A stretch of DNA of 5,147 bases from JBBDXA01 sp040902585 (GTDB taxonomy: Bacteria; Planctomycetota; Phycisphaerae; Phycisphaerales; Phycisphaeraceae), in the NCBI GenBank assembly GCA_040902585.1, contig JBBDXA010000108.1, forward strand, positions 1 to 5,147. The letters are read 5' to 3'. Shown here in pieces: positions 1 to 5,106 of this stretch. The notes under the pieces were generated by a model that was given only the letters and a program-made list of their open reading frames with translations, was not told the DNA's origin and ran no database searches. Both the position numbers and the translations under genes were made by a program. Each line of letters begins with the position of its first letter. The first letter of the stretch is position 1.

Positions 1-180
1 AAAACCTTAACCCGCGTCCGCCACCCCCGGCCCCCGCAGCCCGCGCCCATCCGTGAACCGCGCGCTGCCCGCCCGATCCCGCAGCGAACCGTCGCGCCTA
101 GGATCAATCTCAAGCCGCCGTCGCGACCCTTCATTCCCGGACGCAGCGTCAACCTCCCCCATCGGCCTGATGGTGAGCCC
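1..180. other. Leading stretch with no supportable gene
   Basis: The frame of the gene at 181 stays open back to position 1, but the extension would be a Pro/Arg-rich low-complexity tail unlike an enzyme N-terminus, so I treat it as noncoding. Another forward frame ends at TGA 54-56 after a Pro/Ala-rich run and could be the tail of a gene outside the window; this cannot be decided. A reverse reading frame also crosses this stretch but continues as a shadow of the ligase gene. No clear promoter was seen. Confidence 0.5.
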
Positions 181-1212
181 ATGAGATCGCTTCGCATCAT
201 TGTGCTCATGCACGAAGACCTGATTCCGCCCGAGACCATGGAGGGTTATTCGGAAAAGGATATCGCTTCGTGGAAGACCGAGTTCGACGTGGTCGCCACG
301 CTCAAACACCTGGGCCACGAAGTGAAGTGCGTCGGCGTGCGCAGCAACCTGGATGTCATCCGTGAGGCGATCGAAACCTTCAAGCCTCACGTCGCCTTCA
401 ACGTCCTCGAAGAGTTTCACGGCGTATCCGTTTACGATCAGGCGGTCGTCAGCTTCCTCGAACTGCTCCGCCAGCCTTACACCGGCTGCAACCCCCGCGG
501 CCTGATGCTCGCCCACGACAAAGCCCTCTCCAAAAAAATCCTTGCCTACCATCGCCTGCCCGTGCCCAAGTTTGCCGTGTTCCCCGTCGGCAAAAAGTTC
601 GTGAAATCAAAAAGGCTCGAGTACCCCGTGCTCGTGAAATCGCTGACCGAAGAAGCCTCGGCCGGCATCTCGCATGCGTCGATCGTCACCAGTGATGACA
701 AGCTTGCCGAGCGCGTGGAGTTCATCCATCGCACGCTGGGCACCGACGCCATCGCCGAGCAGTACATCGAAGGCCGCGAGCTGTACGTCGGCATCATGGG
801 CAACCAGCGGCTGCGCAGCTTCCCGCTGTGGGAGTTGACGTTCGACAACCTGCCGGAGGATTCACCCAACATCGCGACGGCGAAAGTGAAATGGGATGTG
901 AAGTACCAGCGCAAGGTCGGGCTTTCGACAGGCATGGTGACGGACCTGGAGCCGGCCTTGATGTCACGCATCGCCAAGGTCTGCAAACGCGCGTATCACC
1001 TTCTCAACCTCACCGGCTACGCCCGCATGGATCTTCGTCTCAGTCACGACAACATTCCCTACCTCATCGAGGCGAACCCGAACCCCAACCTTTCCTACGG
1101 CGAAGACTTCGCCGAGAGCGCCCACCACTGCGGCATCGAGTACGACGACCTGATCCAGCGGATTCTGAATCTGGGGATGCGCTACAGGGCGGCGTGGCGG
1201 TTGACGGCGTGA
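181..1212 (+). CDS. D-alanine-D-alanine ligase-like ATP-grasp protein
   Basis: This 343-residue protein is an ATP-grasp ligase related to D-alanine-D-alanine ligase; such enzymes activate a carboxylate as an acyl-phosphate and couple it to an amine, in the cytoplasm. The N-terminal domain (about 1-110) carries FNVLEEFHG at 73-81 and PYTGCNPRG near 99-107, in the place of the Ddl 'LHG..GEDG' and 'PYTG' motifs. The ATP-grasp part shows HDK at 112-114, VLVKSLTEEASAGIS with Lys153, EQYIEGRE at 193-200, and the metal-binding RMD (Asp284) and IEANPNPN (Glu297, Asn299). Length is slightly above the usual 300-330 of Ddl. The GEDG loop is replaced by EEFHGVSVYD, so the substrate may not be D-alanine. 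The ATG is chosen because the family begins with the strand-forming MRSLRIIVLMHEDLIPPE; the ribosome site (GGTGAG, 172-177) is weak. The ATP-grasp fold is secure; the substrate is unknown. Confidence 0.9.
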   Translation: MRSLRIIVLMHEDLIPPETMEGYSEKDIASWKTEFDVVATLKHLGHEVKCVGVRSNLDVIREAIETFKPHVAFNVLEEFHGVSVYDQAVVSFLELLRQPYTGCNPRGLMLAHDKALSKKILAYHRLPVPKFAVFPVGKKFVKSKRLEYPVLVKSLTEEASAGISHASIVTSDDKLAERVEFIHRTLGTDAIAEQYIEGRELYVGIMGNQRLRSFPLWELTFDNLPEDSPNIATAKVKWDVKYQRKVGLSTGMVTDLEPALMSRIAKVCKRAYHLLNLTGYARMDLRLSHDNIPYLIEANPNPNLSYGEDFAESAHHCGIEYDDLIQRILNLGMRYRAAWRLTA

Positions 1213-1224
1213 GATGAATTGAGC

Positions 1225-1258
1225 GGTTAGCGGCGCGGCCGAGTCCGCGAGGCCCGCC
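1225..1258 (+). repeat. Copy A of a 3'-end hairpin repeat
   Basis: Begins GGTTAGCGG and contains GGCCGAGTC and CGAGGCCC. It matches copy C (1636-1671, read on the minus strand) at 28 of 34 positions by hand alignment. It lies 12 bases after the ligase stop codon in the sense direction. It can fold as CGCGG (1234-1238) with CCGCG (1245-1249). There is no T-run after it, so it is not a classical intrinsic terminator. Confidence 0.75.
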
Positions 1259-1363
1259 TTGTCCCCTCGCCCTCGCCTGAATCACGCCAATGCAAATGCG
1301 ATCACCCCGCGGCAATCACTCGGCGGCGCGGCCACTTCGCATGGATGAACGCTTGCCCGTCCG

Positions 1364-1395
1364 CAGGTGGGCCTCGCTCGGCCCGACCACTAAAC
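1364..1395 (-). repeat. Copy B of the 3'-end hairpin repeat
   Basis: Read on the minus strand it begins GTTTAGTGG and contains GGGCCGAG followed by CGAGGCCC. It matches copy C at 29 of 32 aligned positions once a 4-base gap is allowed. The missing bases fall in the loop, so the GGGCC/GGCCC stem is kept and the loop shrinks from 10 to 6 bases. It lies 17 bases beyond the 3' end of the minus-strand tRNA, in the same orientation relative to transcription as copies A and C. Function is inferred: termination or 3'-end processing. Confidence 0.75.
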
Positions 1396-1412
1396 GGGTG
1401 AATCGGAAGGAA

Positions 1413-1496
1413 TGCGGCCGAGAGGATTCGAACCTCCACAGGTGTTACCCCGCCAGCACCTCAAGCTGGTGCGTCTGCCAATTTCGCCACGGCCGC
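1413..1496 (-). tRNA. tRNA-Leu (anticodon GAG)
   Basis: An 84-base class II tRNA. The acceptor stem pairs GCGGCCG (1490-1496 read in reverse) with CGGCCGC, followed by the discriminator A at 1413. The anticodon stem CCAGC/GCTGG (1453-1457 with 1465-1469) closes a 7-base loop TTGAGGT whose anticodon GAG lies at 1460-1462 and reads CUC and CUU leucine codons. A long variable arm, typical of tRNA-Leu, is present, and the T loop reads TTCGAAT. The 3' CCA is not encoded and would be added after transcription. Transcription is from the promoter at 1529-1556. Confidence 0.97.
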
Positions 1497-1500
1497 AGCG

Positions 1501-1519
1501 GAATCCGCCGGGCGGATTC
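1501..1519 (-). repeat. Palindrome in the tRNA-Leu 5' leader
   Basis: GAATCCGCCGGGCGGATTC is a perfect 9-bp inverted repeat around one central base. It fills most of the predicted leader between the likely start point (about 1522) and the tRNA 5' end at 1496. In RNA it could form a 7-bp hairpin with a 5-base loop just 4 bases from the RNase P site; in DNA it could be an operator just downstream of the start point. There is no T-run, so it is not a simple terminator. Confidence 0.7.
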
Positions 1520-1528
1520 AGACGGGAC

Positions 1529-1556
1529 AGTATAGAAAGCACGCTCGCGTTGTCGA
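1529..1556 (-). promoter_or_regulatory. Sigma70-type promoter of tRNA-Leu
   Basis: On the minus strand TCGACA (1551-1556; 5 of 6 to TTGACA) is followed after 16 bases by TATACT (1529-1534; 5 of 6 to TATAAT). A start near 1522 would leave a leader of about 26 bases before the tRNA. The match and placement are good; the start point itself is inferred. Confidence 0.75.
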
Positions 1557-1635
1557 GTCGCTCCCTCTCTCCACTCCCCGCCCTCGACCCCAACGCGGAG
1601 AGGGGACATTTCTATTGGGTTGACACACCGCGGCG

Positions 1636-1671
1636 CACGTGGGCCTCGCCGACTCGGCCCGACCGCTAACC
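1636..1671 (-). repeat. Copy C of the 3'-end hairpin repeat
   Basis: The longest copy (36 bases). On the minus strand it begins GGTTAGCGGTC, has GGGCC and GGCCC arms around a 10-base loop, and ends in CACGTG. It starts 2 bases after the TAG stop of the nucleosidase-like gene, in the sense direction. No U-tract follows. Hairpin strength and position suggest a 3'-end role, which is an inference. Confidence 0.75.
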
Positions 1672-1673
1672 TG

Positions 1674-2399
1674 CTACCCAACCAGCGCCTGCTCCACCCG
1701 CTGCGCCAACTTCTCCGCCGCCAGGTCCGCATTCCGCCCCAGTTTCATCGCTCCGCTGATCAGCCACGGCTTGAGCGCCAGCGACTTCATCGCCGCCGCC
1801 TTGTTCGTCGTGCCATCGGGGTTCACCCAATTCTCGATGCCTTTGGGCAGCGTTGTTTTCACCGTATCACTCACCGCGCGGATCACCGTACACCGCAGCT
1901 CGCGCTCCGCGGCGAGCTTGCCCACCGCAAACGTCTCCATGTCCACCGCTGCCGCGCGATGCTTCTCCCCCAGCGCCCGCTTTTCCTCCGGCGTGCGCAC
2001 CACCGTGTCCACCGTGATCAACGTCTCGCCGGCTGAACGATCCGGCGAATCTCGCACCACCCGCGGCAAGCCCATCGCAAGCTGCACCGCCCCGCCCTTG
2101 CCATCAATCAGCCACTGCGGCTCGAAGAGGTCCCCCACCGCCAGCCCTTCCACCAGAGCGCCGCATAGGCCGATCACCAGCAGCCGCGCCGGCTCGTAGG
2201 TTTGAATGAGATGACTCAGCGCCGCCGTCGCCCGCGCCGCGCCGATGCCGGACACGACCGCAACCACATCATGCTCACCGACGCGACCGACATGCGAAAG
2301 CCCCTGCGGCGTGAGCTTGAGCCGGGCAATGACAGGCTCAAGCTCGTGACGCAAGGCCGCGAACAAGGCGATGGGCGGGTTGGAAGGCGCATCACTCAC
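1674..2399 (-). CDS. Nucleoside phosphorylase / MTA-SAH nucleosidase-like protein
   Basis: This 241-residue cytoplasmic protein belongs to the purine nucleoside phosphorylase / uridine phosphorylase superfamily. Visible signatures, aligned by eye to 5'-methylthioadenosine/S-adenosylhomocysteine nucleosidase: AALRHELE near the N-terminus, where Glu19 matches the water-activating Glu12 of the E. coli enzyme; the small-residue turns SGIGAARA (50-57) and GLCGAL (77-82); VDMET with Glu155 in the ribose-binding position; and RAVSD with Asp178 in the purine-protonating position. All three catalytic positions are therefore present and an active N-glycosidase is likely. The family also includes HpnG-type phosphorylases of hopanoid synthesis and futalosine hydrolase, so the exact substrate is open. 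The start is GTG, supported by a strong ribosome site at 2404-2410. It lies 174 bases downstream of the same-strand dehydrogenase gene, with a repeat element between. Confidence 0.85.
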   Translation of the reverse strand: MSDAPSNPPIALFAALRHELEPVIARLKLTPQGLSHVGRVGEHDVVAVVSGIGAARATAALSHLIQTYEPARLLVIGLCGALVEGLAVGDLFEPQWLIDGKGGAVQLAMGLPRVVRDSPDRSAGETLITVDTVVRTPEEKRALGEKHRAAAVDMETFAVGKLAAERELRCTVIRAVSDTVKTTLPKGIENWVNPDGTTNKAAAMKSLALKPWLISGAMKLGRNADLAAEKLAQRVEQALVG

Positions 2400-2403
2400 T
2401 TGA

Positions 2404-2410
2404 TCACCTC
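2404..2410 (-). promoter_or_regulatory. Shine-Dalgarno fixing the GTG start of the nucleosidase-like gene
   Basis: GAGGTGA on the minus strand, 4 bases before the GTG at 2397-2399 (7 bases measured from GAGG). It is close to the full anti-16S complement and is the strongest ribosome site in the window, which decides for GTG over an internal start. Confidence 0.75.
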
Positions 2411-2433
2411 AATGTCGCAGTGAAACCGAATTC

Positions 2434-2541
2434 AACGCAGAGACGCAGAGACGCAGAGACGCAGAGAAAACAGAGAGGCGAGTTTGAATGATCAATTCAT
2501 CCATCCTCTCCGCGCCTCTTCTCTCTCTGCGCCTCTGCGTT
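2434..2541. repeat. CGCAGAG-type inverted repeat element
   Basis: The left arm begins AACGCAGAG and ends near AGAGGCG (2434-2480). The right arm (about 2512-2541) reads the inverse, ending CTCTGCGTT. The arms are an imperfect inverted repeat; the left arm is longer because of extra 8-base units. The centre has TGAAT (2485-2489) pairing with ATTCA (2495-2499). Elements made of (G)CAGAG repeats facing each other are, from memory, common between genes of several bacterial phyla, planctomycetes included. It fills most of the gap between the dehydrogenase and nucleosidase-like genes and may form a long hairpin in a shared transcript. Confidence 0.8.
2435..2466 (+). repeat. Tandem repeat, 4 x ACGCAGAG
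   Basis: Four exact, adjacent copies of the 8-base unit ACGCAGAG (2435, 2443, 2451, 2459), followed by a degenerate AAAACAGAG. The opposite arm of the element lacks the extra copies, which points to slippage expansion in this arm. Copy number may vary between strains. Confidence 0.9.
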
Positions 2542-2573
2542 AAAATCAGTCGACCGAAATCTGCCTGACTCCT

Positions 2574-3572
2574 TCACGCATTCACCACATTCACCGGCTG
2601 CCCAAGCTGATACGCGCGAATGTTCTCCGCCGCGATCGACAGCAGCCTTCGCCTCGCCTCCAGACTCGCCCACGCCACGTGCGGGGTGATCAAGCATCGC
2701 GGCGCACTGAGCAGCGGATTATCAAACGCAGGCGGCTCCGTCGAAAGCACATCCAGCCCCGCGCCGGCAATCCTGCCATCACGCAGGGCATTCGCAAGCG
2801 CAGACTCATCGATCAGGCCTCCGCGGCCGGTGTTAATCAGAAACGCCCCGCTCTTCATCATCGCCAGCCTGATCGCGTTGACCAGGTGATTTGTCTCGTC
2901 CGTCAGCGGGCAGTGCAGCGTGAGCACATCGCTCTTGGCGAAAAGTTCATCCACCGCCAGCCATTCGATTTCCAGGCCTTCGAGTCGCACTTCCTTCATC
3001 GAGTTCTGGTAAGCGGCGGCAATGTGCATGCCCAGGGCCGCGCCGATCTGCGCCACGCGCTGCCCGATTGCGCCCAGCCCGACAATGCCCAGCGTCTTAT
3101 CCGCAAGCTCGACAATCGGCCCAACCGTGAACGACCAATCCTTCGCCCCGACCCAGCCCGGTTCACCGGGCCTGGGACGCACCGCACCATCATGCGCCGC
3201 CACTCGATTCGTCAATTCCAAGAGCAGCGCAAACACATGCTGCGCCACCGAAGCCGCGCCATACCCCGGCACGTTGGTCACGATCACCCCGCGCTCCTTC
3301 GCCGCCGCCAGATCGACGCAGTTGGTCCCCGTCGCCGTGACGCCGACGTACTTCAGCTCCGGCAGCGCCTCGAGCACCTGCCGGGAAATCATGACTTTGT
3401 TGGTGAGCAGCACCGTCGCGCCGCGCAGGCGTTCGATGATCTCGCCAGATGCGGAGCGTTCGTGGACAGTGACATCGCCCAGCGCCTGCACATCGCTCCA
3501 GTTCAGCTCGTGGGCTCCGGTCGGATCCGGAACGAGCGTGTGGCCGTCGAGGACAACAATTCGATCGGTCAT
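2574..3572 (-). CDS. D-2-hydroxyacid dehydrogenase (glycerate dehydrogenase type)
   Basis: This 332-residue NAD(P)-dependent oxidoreductase interconverts a 2-oxoacid and a D-2-hydroxyacid; the closest type by eye is glycerate/hydroxypyruvate reductase. The catalytic domain is split around the cofactor domain: residues 1-100 include ATGTNCVDL (80-88) and NVPGY (100-104), a substrate-side loop. The Rossmann fold has GLGAIG at 165-170. Catalytic residues are in family positions: Arg250 in NTGRGGLIDE, Glu279 in STEPP, and His298 in TPHVAWAS. Length and domain order are normal for the family. The ATG is preceded by GGAGG (3580-3584) with 7 bases of spacing. It is divergent from the unknown gene at 3630, with 57 bases between starts, so promoters must overlap or lie inside the neighbouring genes. 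Acceptor substrate (hydroxypyruvate, glyoxylate or other) cannot be told from sequence alone. Confidence 0.93.
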   Translation of the reverse strand: MTDRIVVLDGHTLVPDPTGAHELNWSDVQALGDVTVHERSASGEIIERLRGATVLLTNKVMISRQVLEALPELKYVGVTATGTNCVDLAAAKERGVIVTNVPGYGAASVAQHVFALLLELTNRVAAHDGAVRPRPGEPGWVGAKDWSFTVGPIVELADKTLGIVGLGAIGQRVAQIGAALGMHIAAAYQNSMKEVRLEGLEIEWLAVDELFAKSDVLTLHCPLTDETNHLVNAIRLAMMKSGAFLINTGRGGLIDESALANALRDGRIAGAGLDVLSTEPPAFDNPLLSAPRCLITPHVAWASLEARRRLLSIAAENIRAYQLGQPVNVVNA

Positions 3573-3629
3573 GAGACTGCCTCCGCCGGGCGCGGGCAGA
3601 TCGTATCAGGAAACGGATATCATGCCGCG

Positions 3630-4232
3630 ATGAGCATCCACATCGACGGCATCCCCACGGCCCTTCCCGGCACAACGCTCGGCGAACTGGTGCTCGCCGC
3701 CCAGCAGCGTCTGGAACCGAGCGGCCGCGTCGTGGTCGAAGTCACGCTGAACGATCAGCCCATCGTCGGCAACGAACTGGCGGCCAGGCAGCACGAAGCC
3801 GTGGGCACCCGCGTGGTGAAGCTCACCACCGCCGACCCGAAGGAACTGGTGATCGACACGCTCGGCGAGATCAGCAGACACCTGAACCAGGCAGGCGAAC
3901 TTCAAAACGAGGCAGCCGACCTGCTCCAGCGCGATAAGGAGAAGGACGCCCTGGGAAAAATCAGCGACGCCATGTCCATCTGGCAGCAGACGGAGGAAGC
4001 CGTGCGCCACTCGGCGGCCATGCTGTCGATCTCGCTGGACACCATGACCATCGACGGCCAGCCCTTCGCCGCGATGACGGAGAATCTCGTGCAACAACTC
4101 GGCGGCCTGCGCGACCTCATCAAGGCCCACGACACGGTGGGTCTGGCCGACGCCCTGGCCTACGAATGGCCCGCGACGGTGAAGAAGTGGCAGCGGATGA
4201 TTGAGTTGTTCGTGGCGAAGATTCAGGAGTGA
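3630..4232 (+). CDS. Conserved-looking protein of unknown function, 200 residues
   Basis: I cannot assign a family. The protein has no signal peptide or membrane segment and is probably cytoplasmic. Residues 1-65 alternate short strands and one helix (HIDGIPTALPGTTLGELVLAAQQRL, in two parts around 4-28, then RVVVEVTLNDQPI), a pattern that could be a small beta-grasp-like domain. Residues 70-135 look like long amphipathic helices with many Glu, Gln and Ala, and 145-200 add more helices ending WPATVKKWQRM. This suggests a helical scaffold or binding protein, not an enzyme; no catalytic motif is seen. The start ATG overlaps the stop of a three-codon frame at 3622-3633 (ATGA), and AGGA at 3608-3611 is better spaced for that small frame. 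The lipoprotein gene begins 4 bases after this stop, so the two are likely co-transcribed and translationally coupled. Confidence 0.85.
   Translation: MSIHIDGIPTALPGTTLGELVLAAQQRLEPSGRVVVEVTLNDQPIVGNELAARQHEAVGTRVVKLTTADPKELVIDTLGEISRHLNQAGELQNEAADLLQRDKEKDALGKISDAMSIWQQTEEAVRHSAAMLSISLDTMTIDGQPFAAMTENLVQQLGGLRDLIKAHDTVGLADALAYEWPATVKKWQRMIELFVAKIQE
4225..4229 (+). promoter_or_regulatory. Shine-Dalgarno fixing the lipoprotein start
   Basis: AGGAG, inside the last codons of the upstream gene, 7 bases before the ATG at 4237. It favours that ATG over an in-frame TTG at 4201, and the placement implies translational coupling of the two genes. Confidence 0.75.
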
Positions 4233-4236
4233 TTAC

Positions 4237-4776
4237 ATGCAAGCAGCAGGCATCATCACGATGCTCATCGCGCTGGCCGGCTGCGCAACGACGCCGAAGT
4301 CCGACGCGTTCAGCGCCACCGCCGAGCGCCGCGGAATGATCGTGACGTTGCACTTTCATCAGCCCCCGGAGTTCACGCTGACGCTTGTTGGCCCCGACGA
4401 AGGTGACGTCATTCAGTACATCGGCACGGAAGCACCCGACAAGGTGCGCGACAAGCCTGGCGTCCAGGTCTTCAAGTTCGTCAAAACGGAGAAGATCGAT
4501 CAGGAAGGGAACAAGACCCTGCTGTACAAGTACAGAACCGTGAAGGAACACTCGGCAGCGGACATCTTCATCTGGACCGGGATCGAAAAAGTCTCAGCCG
4601 CCAATCTGGAGCACATGAAGATCGATCGCGCGCCGTTCTGCATCGTTCAATTCGTGAACGAGGCGGGCGTTTTCGCGGTTCCGCTCGAGCGCAACGACTC
4701 GCCGGTAAAGGAGCCGGTCTGCTCGCAGACAAGCCCACCAAAGCGGGCCCGACAGGGCTTGCGATCGAGGATATAG
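4237..4776 (+). CDS. Small predicted lipoprotein of unknown function
   Basis: This 179-residue protein starts with a short hydrophobic stretch ending in a lipobox, LAGC at 13-16, so Cys16 is the likely lipidated residue after signal peptidase II cleavage. The n-region has no Lys or Arg, which is unusual; an in-frame TTG at 4201 would add WRRFRSDY and supply the charges, but the ribosome site favours the ATG. The mature part (17-179) looks beta-rich (MIVTLHFHQPPEFTLTLVG; YIGTEAPDKV; VQVFKFVKTEK; LLYKYRTVK; FCIVQFVNEAGVFAVPLE), ending in a basic tail PPKRARQGLRSRI. I recognise no family. It follows the 200-residue protein by 4 bases, suggesting an operon, but no shared role can be read off. Its last codons overlap a promoter at 4759-4787. 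Confidence 0.8.
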   Translation: MQAAGIITMLIALAGCATTPKSDAFSATAERRGMIVTLHFHQPPEFTLTLVGPDEGDVIQYIGTEAPDKVRDKPGVQVFKFVKTEKIDQEGNKTLLYKYRTVKEHSAADIFIWTGIEKVSAANLEHMKIDRAPFCIVQFVNEAGVFAVPLERNDSPVKEPVCSQTSPPKRARQGLRSRI

Positions 4777-4787
4777 TTTAGTATAAT
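4759..4787 (+). promoter_or_regulatory. Sigma70-like promoter overlapping the end of the lipoprotein gene
   Basis: TTGCGA (4759-4764; 4 of 6 to consensus) and a perfect TATAAT (4782-4787) are separated by 17 bases. A start near 4794 would yield an RNA running through the inverted-repeat cluster to the window edge. It lies in a locally AT-rich patch in an otherwise GC-rich region. Promoter activity is inferred. Confidence 0.6.
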
Positions 4788-4916
4788 GTTCGGCATTCGG
4801 TTCCCGGCCGCGCGATCTGCTCGCCGGGCCGCTATGGTTCGCCTTGCTTGTCATGCGCGACGGCGCTCATGCTCCGCGCGGCTTCCTCGCCGCCGGCCCT
4901 CAACCAGTGAAAATCG

Positions 4917-4933
4917 CGTGTCTAGTAGACACG
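4917..4933. repeat. Palindrome of TAGACAC half-sites (1-base centre)
   Basis: CGTGTCTAGTAGACACG: 8-bp arms around one central base. It is the leftmost of the TAGACAC-type sites and looks like a dimeric protein-binding site or a small hairpin. A third half-site, in direct orientation 11 bases after the second, follows at 4937-4943. Confidence 0.8.
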
Positions 4934-4945
4934 AGGTAGACACGG

Positions 4946-4999
4946 GGTAGCCATTTGACAACTGCTTATGAAAACAGAACTTAACATCAAATGGCTACC
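4946..4999. repeat. Inner inverted repeat, 13 bp perfect
   Basis: GGTAGCCATTTGA (4946-4958) is the exact inverse of TCAAATGGCTACC (4987-4999), around a 28-base AT-rich spacer. A perfect -35-like TTGACA (4955-4960) lies across the left arm's inner edge, but only a poor -10 candidate (AACTTA or ACTTAA) follows. It could be a hairpin in RNA or a pair of operators flanking a promoter. Confidence 0.88.
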
Positions 5000-5015
5000 A
5001 GGGGGTAGGGGGTAT

Positions 5016-5033
5016 GGTAGACATGTGTCTACC
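5016..5033. repeat. Palindrome of TAGACA half-sites (2-base centre)
   Basis: GGTAGACATGTGTCTACC: 8-bp arms GGTAGACA and TGTCTACC around TG. Its right arm is also the right arm of the outer inverted repeat, so local and long-range pairing exclude each other. Just before it are two tandem GGGGGTA units (5001-5014). Confidence 0.82.
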
Positions 5034-5106
5034 TCGGGAAAACCCTTGCGGGAGGGAACAGGACACACGGGTTTGCCCATCTACTGTGGCGAGCGCCATC
5101 GGGTGC

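Larger units (their letters stand above)
1213..1412. other. Intergenic stretch between the ligase gene and the tRNA
   Basis: About 200 bases between convergent units, holding repeat copies A and B. The roughly 105 bases between the copies (1259-1363) show no ribosome site, promoter or credible reading frame. The only open frame here runs on into the tRNA gene and is rejected. Confidence 0.6.
4932..5036. repeat. Outer inverted repeat, 12 bp perfect
   Basis: CGAGGTAGACAC at 4932-4943 is the exact inverse of GTGTCTACCTCG at 5025-5036. It encloses the 13-bp inner inverted repeat, so left and right arms could form a two-part stem interrupted by 25 extra bases on the right side. The span of 105 bases would also fit a miniature element with terminal inverted repeats, but no target duplication is seen. 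Confidence 0.85.

Noticed and set aside
7..552. Long reverse reading frame over the ligase gene, with a more protein-like tail at 7-160
   Set aside because: Most of it is the antisense shadow of the ligase gene, and no ribosome site supports a separate start inside 1-180.
1563..1606. CCCTCTC...GAGAGGG inverted repeat as a terminator
   Set aside because: Only 7 bp with a loop of about 30 bases and no T-run; too weak.
1619..1624. TTGACA on the plus strand
   Set aside because: No -10 box at suitable spacing; the following bases are GC-rich repeat copy C.
2679..3629. Forward reading frame upstream of the gene at 3630
   Set aside because: It is antisense to the well-supported dehydrogenase and rich in Arg/His, as expected for a shadow; the real start is ATG 3630.
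4594..4854. Reverse reading frame of 86 codons
   Set aside because: Antisense to the lipoprotein gene over most of its length, without ribosome site or recognisable domain.
4786..4950. Forward Arg-rich frame of 54 codons
   Set aside because: Its ATG lies inside the TATAAT box, no ribosome site precedes it, and the composition looks like noncoding GC-rich DNA.
4917..5036. CRISPR array
   Set aside because: The repeated units are 7-12 bases, in both orientations, without regular spacers.
4932..5036. Complete insertion sequence or MITE
   Set aside because: Terminal inverted repeats exist, but there is no transposase and no target-site duplication in the flanks, so I kept it as an inverted repeat only.
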